From: Oxalobacter vibrioformis
GTDB lineage: Bacteria; Pseudomonadota; Gammaproteobacteria; Burkholderiales; Burkholderiaceae_D
Length of the DNA stretch: 64,000 nt
Direction of reading: 5' to 3'
Assembly (NCBI RefSeq): GCF_027118995.1
Contig: NZ_CP098242.1
Span: forward strand, 1,054,001-1,118,000
Positions 36,442 to 46,239 of the stretch are shown here, one piece after another. The position numbers and the translations under genes were made by a program. The number at the start of each line of letters is the position of its first letter. Within the stretch, counting starts at the first letter, position 1. The notes under the pieces were generated by a model, which worked only from the letters and a program-made list of their open reading frames with translations, ran no database searches and was not told the origin of the DNA.

Positions 36442-37569
36442 TTAATTTGCAAGGCGACGATACCTCCCTCCCGGCAACAGTTCAACTAAGCCATCCATTT
36501 CCATTTCAAGCAAAATGGCATTGAGTACTGCAATATCCATCTCCAGACGTTCGCACAGGCGGTCCGGATCCACCGGATCAAAACCCAGCGCTGACAGGAT
36601 ACGTTCGGCGTCCTCATCCATTTCCGCCTCATCCATCCTGTCGGCTTTTTCGACCAGATCAGCCACCAGCGCATCCAGTGGCGGCAATTCTTCCATGATA
36701 TCCTGTGCGGTCTCAACCAGCTTTGCGCCCTGCCGGATAAGCTGGTGACACCCCCGCGAAAGCGGGGAATGAATGGAGCCCGGAATGGCAAAAACATCCC
36801 GCCCCTGCTCAGCCGCAACATGGGCCGTAATCAATGAACCGGACCGGGCTGCTGCCTCAACAACCAGCACACCCCGTGACAGGCCGCTGATAATCCGGTT
36901 CCGTCTGGGGAAATTGGATGCCAGCGCCGCCATACCCAGGGGATATTCACTGATCATGCAGCCTTCCTGGGCTATCCGGCGCGCCAGCACCTGGTTTCGC
37001 GAAGGATAAATGATGTCCGCGCCGGTACCAATGACCGCAATGGTTGATGCCGGTGAAGCCAGACCGCCGGCATGGGCTGCGGCATCGATACCCAGTGCCA
37101 TGCCGGAAATAATGGTCCAGCCGGCATGGCCAAGCGTCTCGGCAAACTTTTCCGCATCGCGACAACCCTGACGGGAAGCATTACGGCTGCCGACAATGGC
37201 AATTGCCGGCTTGAAAAGGAGTTCGATCCTGCCTTTCACATACAGCATGACAGGCGGATCAGGTATTTCCAGCAGGGCGGGCGGATAATCCGGATCAGCC
37301 AGTGTCAGGATCCGGTTGCCCGGTTCTCCCATCCACCGGACGGTTTTTTCAATCTGTGCCTGCATGTCATCGGTTGGCGGCAACAGCAGCAGATGCGCCG
37401 TTTTCCCGGGAACCACGCTCTCAAGATGCTTGAGTGATGCCGAAAAAACATCCTGTGGCATACCGAAAACCGACAACAGGTTTCTTGCGGTACCCGAACC
37501 GATTCCCTCTGTCCCCAGCAAGCGGATCCATGAAGCGAGTTCTTCCCTTGATAATTTCGTCTTCTGCAT
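36442..37569 (-). CDS. dprA: DNA-processing protein DprA
   Basis: Loads RecA onto incoming single-stranded DNA during natural transformation; also present in non-competent species. It has 375 residues. The N-terminal helical region contains GTEGIGSGTARNLLSVFG; the Rossmann fold has AIVGSRNASRQGCRDAE, IISGMALGIDAAAHAGGL, and SLITAHVAAEQGRDVFAIPG. The C-terminal winged-helix-like domain (LCERLEMDIAVLNAILLEME) is intact. The ATG at 37569 follows AGGATGGG. It is divergent from def-fmt. Confidence 0.95.
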   Translation of the reverse strand: MQKTKLSREELASWIRLLGTEGIGSGTARNLLSVFGMPQDVFSASLKHLESVVPGKTAHLLLLPPTDDMQAQIEKTVRWMGEPGNRILTLADPDYPPALLEIPDPPVMLYVKGRIELLFKPAIAIVGSRNASRQGCRDAEKFAETLGHAGWTIISGMALGIDAAAHAGGLASPASTIAVIGTGADIIYPSRNQVLARRIAQEGCMISEYPLGMAALASNFPRRNRIISGLSRGVLVVEAAARSGSLITAHVAAEQGRDVFAIPGSIHSPLSRGCHQLIRQGAKLVETAQDIMEELPPLDALVADLVEKADRMDEAEMDEDAERILSALGFDPVDPDRLCERLEMDIAVLNAILLEMEMDGLVELLPGGRYRRLAN

Positions 37570-37781
37570 CCCATCCTGTCCTGTATGAATTACCGGCTTT
37601 TCGAAAGCCGCCCGAATCAGGCGCAACAAAGCAGAAAAAGAGCAGCTGTGCTACACTCATCCCTCGTTTAAACAGAGAAACCGCATTGGCAATCCGCCTG
37701 ACCCATCAACTATTGCGTTAATTCTGCCGACAATTACCCGATAGGGCAAGCGCTTTACTGACTACGGCTTTACCAGGAAGT

Positions 37782-38321
37782 ATGTCTCTTTTACCCATTC
37801 TGCGTTATCCTGACCCGCGTCTGAACAAGGTTGCCGAACCGGTCACGGTTTTTGACGAGCAACTCAAAACACTCGTTGCCGACATGGCCCAAACCATGTA
37901 TGACGCCCCCGGTATCGGCCTTGCCGCACCGCAGGTTGATGTGCACAGGCAGGTTATCGTGATTGATATTTCCGAGGATCGTAATACACTTCAGGTATTC
38001 ATCAATCCGGAGATTGTCACTGCCAGTGCGGAAAAAGCGCCCTATGATGAAGGCTGCCTGTCTGTTCCCGGCATTTATGAAGAAGTGGAGCGTCCGGCCC
38101 GTGTGACCGTCCGTGCCCAGGACGTTAACGGTAAATTTTTCGATATTCAGGCTGAAGGGCTGATGGCTGTCTGCCTTCAGCACGAAATAGACCATCTGAA
38201 AGGCTTCATGTTTGTTGATTATCTCTCCCAACTGAAGCGTAATCGCATCAAAACCAGGATGCTGAAAGAAGAACGCGAGAAAAAGCGTGAAAAAACCAGT
38301 CAATCAGGGAAAAAAAGATGA
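37782..38321 (+). CDS. def: Peptide deformylase
   Basis: Metalloenzyme removing the formyl group from nascent proteins. It has 179 residues with the three signatures [17 protein letters not shown] (metal Cys) and QHEIDHLKG (two metal His and catalytic Glu). The C-terminal tail is Lys/Arg-rich. The last bases overlap fmt (ATGA). Pairs with fmt functionally. Confidence 0.98.
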   Translation: MSLLPILRYPDPRLNKVAEPVTVFDEQLKTLVADMAQTMYDAPGIGLAAPQVDVHRQVIVIDISEDRNTLQVFINPEIVTASAEKAPYDEGCLSVPGIYEEVERPARVTVRAQDVNGKFFDIQAEGLMAVCLQHEIDHLKGFMFVDYLSQLKRNRIKTRMLKEEREKKREKTSQSGKKR

Positions 38322-39274
38322 GGGTAGCGTTTGCCGGCACACCTGAATTTGCCGCCATGGCACTTGAGTCGCTGCTTGAGGCCGGGCATGATGTCCCTCT
38401 CGTGTTAACCCAGCCGGACCGTCCGGCAGGCCGCGGGATGCAATTACAGATATCCGCTGTCAAGCAACTGGCCTTGAAAAATGCCATTCCGGTCTTGCAG
38501 CCGCTTTCCCTGCGATTGAACGGCACGCACGCCGAAGCGGCCAGAGAAACGATTCACCTGCTTGAAGCGGCCAGGCCTGATGTGATGGTTGTGGTCGCCT
38601 ATGGGCTTATCCTGCCGGCGGAATTTCTCCATATCCCGGCCTTTGGCTGCCTGAATATTCACGCTTCCCTGTTACCAAGATGGCGGGGCGCGGCCCCCAT
38701 ACAACGTGCCATTGAGGCAGGTGACAAAAAAACCGGCATTACGATCATGCAAATGGATGAGGGTCTGGATACCGGTCCCATTCTGATGCAGGAAGAACTG
38801 CCTATTCTTCCTGGTGATACCGCGTCCTCCATGCATGACAAACTGGCTATCCTGGGCGGCAATACCATCTGCTGTGCCTTGAAAATGCTGAAAAGAAAAG
38901 GCGCACTTCGCAGCCGTCCCCAGGAAGAAAGCCTCGCAAGCTATGCGCCAAAGCTCATGAAGGATGAGGCAATACTGGATTTTTCATTGCCCGCAGAAAC
39001 GATTGCCAATAAAATCCGCGCTTTCAATCCCTTTCCCGGCACCCAGGCAACTTTCGGGGAGACGTCCCTGAAAATATGGAAAGCCGACGCACTGCCGGAA
39101 ACCTCGCCGCAACACGCCGGCAGCATCATTGCCGCAGATATCGGGAACGGCATCATGGTGGCCTGTGGCAGCGGGGTCCTGCGCATCACGGAAATACAGA
39201 AACCGGGAAGCAAACGACTGCCGGCATCCGAATTCATCAAGGGATTTTCGCTGGATAACGGGCGTTTCTCCTGA
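38318..39274 (+). CDS. fmt: Methionyl-tRNA formyltransferase
   Basis: Formylates initiator Met-tRNA using 10-formyl-THF. It has 318 residues. The N-terminus is [19 protein letters not shown]; the active site is [20 protein letters not shown] (His and the SLLP motif) with [18 protein letters not shown] (catalytic Asp). The C-terminal OB-like domain begins near [15 protein letters not shown]. The start codon overlaps the def stop, so the two are coupled. FolD in this window provides the folate pool. Confidence 0.98.
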   Translation: MRVAFAGTPEFAAMALESLLEAGHDVPLVLTQPDRPAGRGMQLQISAVKQLALKNAIPVLQPLSLRLNGTHAEAARETIHLLEAARPDVMVVVAYGLILPAEFLHIPAFGCLNIHASLLPRWRGAAPIQRAIEAGDKKTGITIMQMDEGLDTGPILMQEELPILPGDTASSMHDKLAILGGNTICCALKMLKRKGALRSRPQEESLASYAPKLMKDEAILDFSLPAETIANKIRAFNPFPGTQATFGETSLKIWKADALPETSPQHAGSIIAADIGNGIMVACGSGVLRITEIQKPGSKRLPASEFIKGFSLDNGRFS

Positions 39275-39370
39275 GTGCCGGCCATTTACAGAGACGGCTG
39301 CCTCCCGTCATAATCCTGCCCATACCGGTATGACCATTTTCCAGCTGATTTATTTTTATTGGCTCACGCT

Positions 39371-39865
39371 ATGAAATTTGAACATCTTGTCGAAATAAAC
39401 GATCCCCAAGACCCGCGAATTGAGCCGCTGACCCGTCCCCAGTTGTGGCGCGGACTGGTCCTGCGCGCAGAAGAACCAACGCTTTTCATCCCCCATCTGG
39501 ATTCCTGCACGATTGTCGAACGTACGGAAAATGTCGTTTCCCGCTGCCTGGATTTTGGCAACCTGATTGTCAATGATCATGTGCATTACACGATCGAAAG
39601 CCATGTCCATTTTTTTATCCCCGAGCAGGGCGAGATACTGGCTTCCACGCTTGAAATGGCCATTGAAGAACCACAACCGGGCCGGCTTTTCGTCCGTTTC
39701 ACTTATGAGGACACGTCCCCGGAAGAAGGGCCTGAAGCGTTTTATAACGATTTCAGGCGCTCAGCCTATCGTGAGGCGGATATTGATACGATCCGCATCA
39801 TCCGCCAGATGGCATCACAGGGGCGCCTTGGCGACCCTGAAAAAGAAAATGATGTGCCGGAATAA
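39371..39865 (+). CDS. DUF1857/AtaL-like SRPBCC family protein
   Basis: A 164-residue protein of the START/SRPBCC-like DUF1857 group. Family features are KFEHLVEINDPQDPRIEPLT, TRPQLWRGLVLRAEEPTLFI and the C-terminal YEDTSPEEGPEAFYNDFRRS. It has no signal peptide or membrane segment. Related fungal AtaL and bacterial genes have no settled function. The ATG at 39371 is preferred to one 12 bases upstream. It stands between fmt and the converging aldo/keto reductase. Confidence 0.85.
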   Translation: MKFEHLVEINDPQDPRIEPLTRPQLWRGLVLRAEEPTLFIPHLDSCTIVERTENVVSRCLDFGNLIVNDHVHYTIESHVHFFIPEQGEILASTLEMAIEEPQPGRLFVRFTYEDTSPEEGPEAFYNDFRRSAYREADIDTIRIIRQMASQGRLGDPEKENDVPE

Positions 39866-39893
39866 TGAAAGCGCCGTCCACCGTCAGTTGGGC

Positions 39894-40727
39894 CTAAAGA
39901 ATATCAAGCGGCATCTTGCGTGTCGGGGGCGGAAAGATGACATCCAGTTTCGCCAGGGTTTCCGGACTGAGAGTAATATCCCATGCTTTCCGGTTACCTT
40001 CGATCCGTGCAATATTGGAGGATTTGGGAATCGGTACCACACCCTGATGCAAAAGCCATGAAAGCGCCAGCTGTGCCGGCGTAATGGATAACGCCGTTGC
40101 CAAACGCTGCAGTTCCTGATTACGCAAAAGGCGGGTCTGGTACAGGGGCGAATAGGCCATGACCGGAATATTTTTCTCCCGCTGCCATGGCAACAAGTCC
40201 CATTCGATTCCGCGTGATGCCAGATTATAGAGCACCTGGTTGGCGCTGTTTTGTCCCTCATCCACCCTGGCCGCCTCTTCCATATCTGCCAGATCAAAAT
40301 TGGATACGCCAAAAGCACGGATCTTGCCGGCTTTTTCCAGTTCGCGAAATGCCTCAAATGTCTCTTCAAGGGGATAACTTCCGCGCCAATGCAACAGGTA
40401 CAGATCAAGATGATCCGTTTTCAGCCGTTTCAGGCTGCGCTCGCATGCCGCAATGGTGCCCTGCCGGCTGGCATTGCTCGGCAATACCTTACTGGCAAGG
40501 AAAACTTCGCTGCGTTTGCCGGCAATCGCTTCCGCAACCACCTCCTCGGCGCCGCCATTGGCATACATTTCTGCCGTATCAATCAGTGTCATGCCAAGCG
40601 CAATGCCATGGGACAGGGCTTCGATCTCTTCTTTTCTCGCCATCGATGATTCGCCCATAAACCAGGTGCCCAGGCCAAGGGTCGGCATGACAACACCATT
40701 GGGCAGGGTTATTTCATGTTGATGCAT
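39894..40727 (-). CDS. Aldo/keto reductase (AKR family)
   Basis: A 277-residue NADPH-dependent reductase of the 2,5-diketo-gluconate-reductase type. Tetrad residues lie in LIDTAEMYANGGAEEVV (Asp, Tyr), VFLASKVLPS (Lys) and LDLYLLHWRGS (His). GVSNFDLADMEEA and IPKSSNIARIEGNRKAW complete the barrel. The substrate cannot be told. It is divergent from the Fe-S membrane protein gene and unrelated in sequence to the YajO-like enzyme at 32 kb. Confidence 0.92.
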   Translation of the reverse strand: MHQHEITLPNGVVMPTLGLGTWFMGESSMARKEEIEALSHGIALGMTLIDTAEMYANGGAEEVVAEAIAGKRSEVFLASKVLPSNASRQGTIAACERSLKRLKTDHLDLYLLHWRGSYPLEETFEAFRELEKAGKIRAFGVSNFDLADMEEAARVDEGQNSANQVLYNLASRGIEWDLLPWQREKNIPVMAYSPLYQTRLLRNQELQRLATALSITPAQLALSWLLHQGVVPIPKSSNIARIEGNRKAWDITLSPETLAKLDVIFPPPTRKMPLDIL

Positions 40728-40878
40728 AATATGCTTTCCGAAAAGCGCTGTTTAAAGTTTGCCACGGTTATTTTCACAACCGCCTGGCCGATTTTTATTT
40801 ATTATTACACCGGTATCAGACTTCAACAAGCAGCAGTGTCGAAAGCCATCACCTGTTGCGGATTTTTCCGAAAAAAGC

Positions 40879-42186
40879 ATGGGATCACCCGATTTATCCG
40901 TCACAGCGAACCAAAAAGCACCGTCATCTGTTCCGCCAATAACCGGCCGTGTGCCTTTCATCACACGTTTCGGACTGGCCATGAAACGGCACCCCGGACG
41001 AATTGCTCTCATCCAGTGGGGCATGGTTGGCCTCTATCTGTTTTTACTGTTCGCTCCCCTTGTTTTTCCCGTGCCGGGTGATAACCCCTTTTTCTGGGCG
41101 GATCTTCAGCGCTTTTCCGTTTTTGTTTTCTGGGGGTTCGGCTGGCCGCTGATCATGCTTTCCACCATGCTCTTCGGCCGTATCTGGTGTGGTATTTTCT
41201 GTCCGGAAGGGGCACTGACAGAAGCCATCAGCCGTCATGGGAAAAAACGCTCAATCCCGCGATGGATACGCTGGCCGGGATGGCCGGGTATCACGCTCAT
41301 CTTTTATATCCTTGTCCTTTTTCTTTCAGGCGCAACCCGTCATCATGGATCAATCGTCATTGTGCTGGGTTCCCTTACCTTTTTCGCCCTCCTGACCGGA
41401 TTTTTATTCGGAAACGGCAGGCGGGTGTGGTGCATGTATCTGTGTCCATCCAATGCCATACTTGCCTTTTTAGCCAGGCTTTCCCCTTTTTATTTTCGTG
41501 TTGATCCTGAAAAATGGGATGCCTGGCAGGGTCCTGTCGAACGGATCAACTGCGCTCCGCTTATCAACATCAAACAGATGCAGAGCGCGTCCGCATGTCA
41601 TGCCTGTGGACGTTGCAGCGGTTACCGTGGTGCCGTAGAACTGGTAATAAGGAAAATGGATCATGAAATCCTTTCTGCGGTCTCGAGCAAGACCTCTACC
41701 GTGCAGGCGTTAACGCTGCTTTTCGGCATGATCGGCATCAGTACGGCAACGCTGGCCTTTTCCAGGCAGGCGTTTGGAAATCTGACGGACACGAGCATGC
41801 TGCTCACGCTAGGCCTCATTTCGGGCAGTGGCATCTTGCTGGGTGGTGTTTTATGGGGATTGATGTGGCTGGCATACCGAATAACCCGCCCTTTTTCCGT
41901 TTCATGGCAACAACTCTCGCTGGGGCTGACGCCGCTGGCAGGCATCGGGCTCTTTACGGGATTTTCCAGGCTGTTTCCGGACTTTATAGAACCTGCCCAC
42001 TGGGCAGGGCAGGTTTTTTTCCTGCTGCAACTGCTGTTGCTTGCCAGTGCCTTTCTGTTTTCCTTCTGGCTGGGGTACCGCCTGATTGTTCAAAAGAAGA
42101 CGTTCCGTCATCTTATTGCCCTGACAACTTACGCACTTGCCCTCAGTATGCTGGGTGCCACCTGGACAGGGATACTTCTGACATAA
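40879..42186 (+). CDS. Polytopic membrane 4Fe-4S protein (NapH/YccM-like)
   Basis: About 435 residues from the ATG at 40879, with about nine membrane helices. Two Fer4_5-type motifs, IWCGIFCPEGAL and VWCMYLCPSNAIL (Cys-x3-Cys-Pro), lie between helices. A third Cys group, ACHACGRCSGYRGA, has three Cys in ferredoxin spacing but no matching fourth Cys-Pro. Relatives act as quinol-linked electron conduits; here the partner is unknown. The start is uncertain: ATG codons at 40759 and 40981 are also in frame and no strong ribosome site is seen. It is divergent from an aldo/keto reductase and ends in a terminator. Confidence 0.75.
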   Translation: MGSPDLSVTANQKAPSSVPPITGRVPFITRFGLAMKRHPGRIALIQWGMVGLYLFLLFAPLVFPVPGDNPFFWADLQRFSVFVFWGFGWPLIMLSTMLFGRIWCGIFCPEGALTEAISRHGKKRSIPRWIRWPGWPGITLIFYILVLFLSGATRHHGSIVIVLGSLTFFALLTGFLFGNGRRVWCMYLCPSNAILAFLARLSPFYFRVDPEKWDAWQGPVERINCAPLINIKQMQSASACHACGRCSGYRGAVELVIRKMDHEILSAVSSKTSTVQALTLLFGMIGISTATLAFSRQAFGNLTDTSMLLTLGLISGSGILLGGVLWGLMWLAYRITRPFSVSWQQLSLGLTPLAGIGLFTGFSRLFPDFIEPAHWAGQVFFLLQLLLLASAFLFSFWLGYRLIVQKKTFRHLIALTTYALALSMLGATWTGILLT

Positions 42187-42216
42187 AAAAACCCGGCGCG
42201 AAGCCGGGTTTTTTTA
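42186..42216. terminator. Bidirectional terminator between Fe-S membrane protein and clpA
   Basis: AAAAAACCCGGC and GCCGGGTTTTTTT pair around a 5-base loop, with T7 on the plus strand and A/T-rich arms on the other. Both converging genes could end here. Confidence 0.9.
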
Positions 42217-42227
42217 TGCAGGAATGC

Positions 42228-44537
42228 CTATTCTATTTCCGCAACATCGGTTATGTTCTGTTGCGACTCGGAAGATTTCGGCTCACTGGTGAAATCCAGT
42301 TTGATCTGCTCATCATCGTCCAGATCAACAATCACGGTGCCACCGGAAACCAGCCGTCCGAACAGCAGTTCATCCGCAAGCGCGCGACGGATCAGGTCCT
42401 GGATCAGGCGCAGCATGGGGCGTGCGCCCATCATTGGATCGAACCCTTTCTTCGCCAGATATTTCCTCAGTTTGTCCGTGAAGACAGCCTCGACTTTTTT
42501 CTCATGCAGTTGCTCTTCCAGTTGGATGAGAAATTTGTCGACAACCCGCAGGATGATTTCCTCATCCAGCGCCTTGAAGCTGATCATGGCATCAAGCCGG
42601 TTACGGAATTCCGGGGTAAACATCCGCTTGATATCCACCATTTCATCACCAGCCTGTTTCTGGTTGGTGAACCCCATGCTGGATTTCTGCAGGCTTTCCG
42701 CACCGGCATTCGTTGTCATGATAATGATGGTATTGCGGAAGTCTGCCCTGCGACCGTTATTGTCGGTCAGACTACCATGATCCATCACCTGGAGCAGCAC
42801 ACTGAAAATATCCGGATGGGCTTTTTCAATTTCATCCAGCAGCAAAACCGCATGCAGCTTTTTGGTGATGGCTTCTGTCAGAAGCCCGCCCTGGTCAAAT
42901 CCCACATAGCCGGGAGGTGCGCCAATCATGCGGCTGACGGCATGGCGCTCCATATATTCAGACATATCAAAACGAACAAGGTCGATGCCCAGGACAAACG
43001 CAAGCTGCTTTGCCACCTCTGTTTTACCGACGCCGGTCGGGCCGGAAAAGAGGAAGGCGCCGATCGGTTTATCCGTCTTGCCCAGGCCGGCACGCGCCAT
43101 CTTGATACTGGCGGCCAAGGCGTCAATGGCATCATCCTGACCGAATACCACATTTTTCAGGTCACGATCCAGGTTCTGAAGCTTGCTTCGATCATCCTGA
43201 TTGACGGTCTGCGGCGGAATGCGTGCAATCTTGGAAATAATTTCCTCAATCTCGGCTTTGCCGATGGTTTTCTTCTGCTTCGATTTCGGCAAAATACGCT
43301 GGGCGGCACCGGCTTCGTCAATCACATCAATCGCCTTGTCCGGCAGATGCCGGTCATTGATGAAACGGGCGGCAAGTTCAGCCGCTGTTGTCAGTGCCGA
43401 AGCGGAATAACGCACATTGTGATGGTCCTCAAAGCGGGACTTTAAGCCACGAAGAATCTGCACGGTCTGTTCAATGGTCGGTTCGTTAACATCGATTTTC
43501 TGGAAGCGCCTTGCCAGTGCATGGTCTTTTTCAAAGACACCGCGGAATTCACTGAAGGTCGTCGCACCGATACATTTCATCTGCCCATTGGACAATGCCG
43601 GCTTTAACAGATTGGACGCATCCAGCGTACCGCCGGATGCCGACCCGGCGCCGATGATCGTGTGGATCTCGTCAATAAAGAGAATCGAGTTGGGATTATC
43701 CTTCAACTGCTGGAGAACCGCCTTGAGTCGCTGCTCAAAGTCCCCCCGGTATTTAGTACCGGCTAAAAGGGCGCCCATATCCAGTTCATAAACCACGGCT
43801 TCCTGCAGGACTTCAGGCACATCCCCCTGGGTAATGCGCCATGCCAGGCCTTCCGCAATGGCGGTTTTACCGACACCGGCTTCACCGACAAGCAGCGGAT
43901 TGTTTTTTCTGCGGCGGCAGAGCACCTGGATAACCCGGTCAACCTCATCCTCACGCCCGATAAGCGGATCGATTCTGCCGGAAACTGCCTGTTTGTTCAG
44001 GTTTTGCGTATATTGATCAAGTGCCGTTTCTTTTTGCGGCGTTTCAGCGCTTGCCGCCTCTTCTGTGCTTTCAGATGTTTTCGGCAATTCCGGCTGCGGC
44101 ACTTTTCTCACACCATGGGAAATAAAATTCACCACATCCAGGCGGGTAACCCCCTGCTGGTGGAGGTAGTAAACGGCATGCGAATCCTTTTCGCCGAAAA
44201 TAGCCACCAGCACATTGGCGCCATTCACCTCTTTTTTGCCATTGGAGGCAGATTGTACATGCATGATCGCGCGCTGGATCACGCGCTGGAAACCCAGTGT
44301 CGGCTGTGTATCAACCTCGGCAACACCCGGCACCACCGGTGTGTTGTCTCCGATAAAGTTGGTCAGCATCTTGCGCAGATCATCCAGATTGGCATTGCAT
44401 GCCTTCAGAACTTCAGACGCTGATGGATTATCCAGGAGCGCCAGAAGCAAATGCTCGACCGTAATAAATTCATAACGTGCCTGCCGGGCCTCGACAAAGG
44501 CCATATGCAGGCTGACTTCCAGTTCTTGCGCAATCAT
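42228..44537 (-). CDS. clpA: ClpA, ATPase subunit of the ClpAP protease
   Basis: Unfolds substrates for ClpP; 769 residues. The N-terminal Clp-N domain begins [18 protein letters not shown]. Two AAA+ modules carry Walker [15 protein letters not shown] and [14 protein letters not shown], with Walker [14 protein letters not shown] and [13 protein letters not shown]. An IGL-like ClpP-contact segment lies in the second module. The ATG at 44537 follows GGAGGAAGT and overlaps the clpS stop. No clpP is in the window. Confidence 0.97.
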   Translation of the reverse strand: MIAQELEVSLHMAFVEARQARYEFITVEHLLLALLDNPSASEVLKACNANLDDLRKMLTNFIGDNTPVVPGVAEVDTQPTLGFQRVIQRAIMHVQSASNGKKEVNGANVLVAIFGEKDSHAVYYLHQQGVTRLDVVNFISHGVRKVPQPELPKTSESTEEAASAETPQKETALDQYTQNLNKQAVSGRIDPLIGREDEVDRVIQVLCRRRKNNPLLVGEAGVGKTAIAEGLAWRITQGDVPEVLQEAVVYELDMGALLAGTKYRGDFEQRLKAVLQQLKDNPNSILFIDEIHTIIGAGSASGGTLDASNLLKPALSNGQMKCIGATTFSEFRGVFEKDHALARRFQKIDVNEPTIEQTVQILRGLKSRFEDHHNVRYSASALTTAAELAARFINDRHLPDKAIDVIDEAGAAQRILPKSKQKKTIGKAEIEEIISKIARIPPQTVNQDDRSKLQNLDRDLKNVVFGQDDAIDALAASIKMARAGLGKTDKPIGAFLFSGPTGVGKTEVAKQLAFVLGIDLVRFDMSEYMERHAVSRMIGAPPGYVGFDQGGLLTEAITKKLHAVLLLDEIEKAHPDIFSVLLQVMDHGSLTDNNGRRADFRNTIIIMTTNAGAESLQKSSMGFTNQKQAGDEMVDIKRMFTPEFRNRLDAMISFKALDEEIILRVVDKFLIQLEEQLHEKKVEAVFTDKLRKYLAKKGFDPMMGARPMLRLIQDLIRRALADELLFGRLVSGGTVIVDLDDDEQIKLDFTSEPKSSESQQNITDVAEIE

Positions 44538-44842
44538 ACTTCCTCCATTACGCATTGCAGTGGGTGCCCGTGACTCCGGGCATGACTCAATACAAGCTCA
44601 ACTTTTGTACTGGCAATATCCTTGGGAAAGACGCCACACGTCCCTTTTCCTTCATGGTGTACCTGCAGCATGATTTCGGTTGCTGCGGTACGGTCTTTAT
44701 GAAAGTACTCCTGGAGTATGATCACGACAAACTCCATAGGGGTAAAATCATCATTCAGGAGCACCACCTGGTATAACGGTGGCGGTTTGGCAAGCAACGT
44801 CTCCTGCTCCAGTAATACGCCGTTTTCCTGCTGTGTTCCCAT
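44534..44842 (-). CDS. clpS: ClpS, N-end rule adaptor for ClpAP
   Basis: A 102-residue adaptor that delivers N-degron substrates to ClpA. The flexible N-terminus is followed by the family core [39 protein letters not shown] and the C-terminal [10 protein letters not shown]. Residues of the N-degron pocket (Asn-Asp-Asp and Met) are present. The stop overlaps the clpA ATG, indicating coupling. Divergent from the cold-shock gene. Confidence 0.97.
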   Translation of the reverse strand: MGTQQENGVLLEQETLLAKPPPLYQVVLLNDDFTPMEFVVIILQEYFHKDRTAATEIMLQVHHEGKGTCGVFPKDIASTKVELVLSHARSHGHPLQCVMEEV

Positions 44843-45188
44843 TTTATTAAGTGTAAACTTTACCGCTTTTCAGCCTGTGCGCGAACGCAAAGCGCACTAT
44901 TGATATTACGCGATTTTTCTTTTTTTTGCTTGTTTCCCGTCGGAAACAGTCTTATTTACACATCAGCACACTCATGACGGGCTTAACATTTGTCAATAAT
45001 CGCGGATTTTTTGGGGAAAATACTTGACTTTGTGTTTCTTTCTGTCAAAAATGCCCTATTGGTAACTGCAATTGCCCGGTTCGTAGTAAATTGTATGATA
45101 TCAAAAGGGCTGACTTGGGAAAAATGTATCACGTTTTTCAATTAGTCTGGCGAGTACAAAAGTATTTTTATAGGATGACCCTTTTATT
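44843..45188. other. Divergent clpS/cold-shock gene control region
   Basis: It is 346 bases long. The right part holds a cold-shock promoter at 45072-45099 and its leader; another TTGACT-17-AAAAAT pair occurs at about 45022-45050. The left part should hold the clpS promoter; I could not choose one confidently. No other gene is seen. Confidence 0.6.
45072..45099 (+). promoter_or_regulatory. Putative promoter of cold-shock gene
   Basis: TTGCCC (45072-45077) and TATGAT (45094-45099) are separated by 16 bases. The transcript would have a leader of about 80 bases before the ATG, in keeping with the long leaders of cold-shock genes. Confidence 0.6.
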
Positions 45189-45392
45189 ATGGCAACAGGA
45201 ACAGTCAAGTGGTTTAACGATGCTAAAGGTTTTGGCTTTATTACACCGGAAGATGGGGGAGAAGATTTGTTTGCACACTTTTCCGCAATTAACATGAACG
45301 GATTCAAAACTCTTAAAGAAGGACAGCGGGTTCAGTTTGAGGTAACCCAGGGCCCGAAAGGCAAGCAAGCCTCAAACATTCAGGCTGCCTGA
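45189..45392 (+). CDS. Cold-shock protein (CspA family)
   Basis: A 67-residue single cold-shock domain that binds single-stranded nucleic acid. RNP1 is KGFGFIT and RNP2 is DLFAHFSAI; the start [12 protein letters not shown] is standard. An AGGATGACCC element sits just upstream of the ATG. A strong terminator follows. The gene is monocistronic and preceded by a leader of about 80 bases. Confidence 0.97.
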   Translation: MATGTVKWFNDAKGFGFITPEDGGEDLFAHFSAINMNGFKTLKEGQRVQFEVTQGPKGKQASNIQAA

Positions 45393-45409
45393 TTATTTCA
45401 GGCTCTATA

Positions 45410-45438
45410 AAAACCTCACAGCTGTGGGGTTTTTTTTC
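45410..45438 (+). terminator. Terminator of cold-shock gene
   Basis: AAAACCTCAC and GTGGGGTTTT pair (one T-G) around AGCT, followed by a T run to 45437, a typical intrinsic terminator. Confidence 0.88.
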
Positions 45439-45512
45439 GCCTGCAAAATACGTAACATCCGAAGCAGATATACTTTTATTTTAATCCGTTATCCCGTTTT
45501 GCGCTTTTTACC

Positions 45513-46223
45513 ATGACACTCGAAAAACTCCTTCAAAGCCAGGGCTTTGGCAGCCGGAAAACCTGCCGTACACTGATCAGCGAGGGACGGGTATCCGTAG
45601 CGGGCAAACGCTGCACTGATCCGCAGGCAAACATCGATACGGACAACCTGTTTTTTGAAGTGGATAAGCAACGCTGGCGTTACCGTGAACGCGTTTATAT
45701 CGCCATGCACAAACCGCCAGGATTTGAATGCTCACACCAACCACAGCATCATCCCAGTGTTTTTTCCCTGCTTCCCGAACAATTGATACAGCGGGGGGTG
45801 CAATGTGCCGGACGGCTGGACCAGGATACAACAGGACTGCTTTTTTTCTCTGATGATGGCGCATTCATCCATGCGATGATTTCGCCAAAAAAAATGGTAT
45901 CAAAAATCTATGAAGCCCGGGTACGGCATGCCCTGCAACCGGAACTGTTCGAAGCGCTTTGTGCCGGTGTTTTGCTGCATGGTGAAAAATCACCTGTTGC
46001 CGCACTCTCCTGTACGCCACTTGACTCGCATCGGCTAAGCCTGTCAATTGCGGAGGGGAAGTACCATCAGGTCAAGAGAATGGTGGCAGCAGCAGGAAAT
46101 CGCGTTGAAAAACTCCACCGTAGCGCCATTGGCAGTTTGGTGCTGGACGAAAGCCTGCCACAGGGCAACTGGCGCTGGATTGAAGCCGATGAGCTTTCCC
46201 TTTTGGGCTATGTGCCAGCCTAA
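45513..46223 (+). CDS. rsuA: 16S rRNA pseudouridine-516 synthase
   Basis: A 236-residue RsuA-type synthase. An S4-like RNA-binding domain (EKLLQSQGFGSRKTCRTLIS) precedes the catalytic domain with the motif GRLDQDTTGLLFFSDDG containing the nucleophilic Asp. KIYEARVRHAL and GKYHQVKRMVAAAGNRV fit the RsuA subgroup. It converges on lpdA with only a 16-base palindrome between the stop codons. Confidence 0.9.
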   Translation: MTLEKLLQSQGFGSRKTCRTLISEGRVSVAGKRCTDPQANIDTDNLFFEVDKQRWRYRERVYIAMHKPPGFECSHQPQHHPSVFSLLPEQLIQRGVQCAGRLDQDTTGLLFFSDDGAFIHAMISPKKMVSKIYEARVRHALQPELFEALCAGVLLHGEKSPVAALSCTPLDSHRLSLSIAEGKYHQVKRMVAAAGNRVEKLHRSAIGSLVLDESLPQGNWRWIEADELSLLGYVPA

Positions 46224-46239
46224 GGCGTATTAATACGCC
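46224..46239. repeat. 16-base perfect palindrome filling the rsuA-lpdA junction
   Basis: GGCGTATTAATACGCC occupies exactly the bases between the two convergent stop codons. It shares GGCGT-RTTAAY-ACGCC with the palindrome at 31929. It could act as a symmetric transcript-end hairpin. Confidence 0.65.

Noticed and set aside
41853..43445. A 530-codon open frame on the plus strand
   Set aside because: Its first part overlaps the end of the Fe-S membrane protein gene in another frame and the rest is antisense to clpA. Low-complexity composition and no family resemblance; the clpA and Fe-S readings are far stronger.
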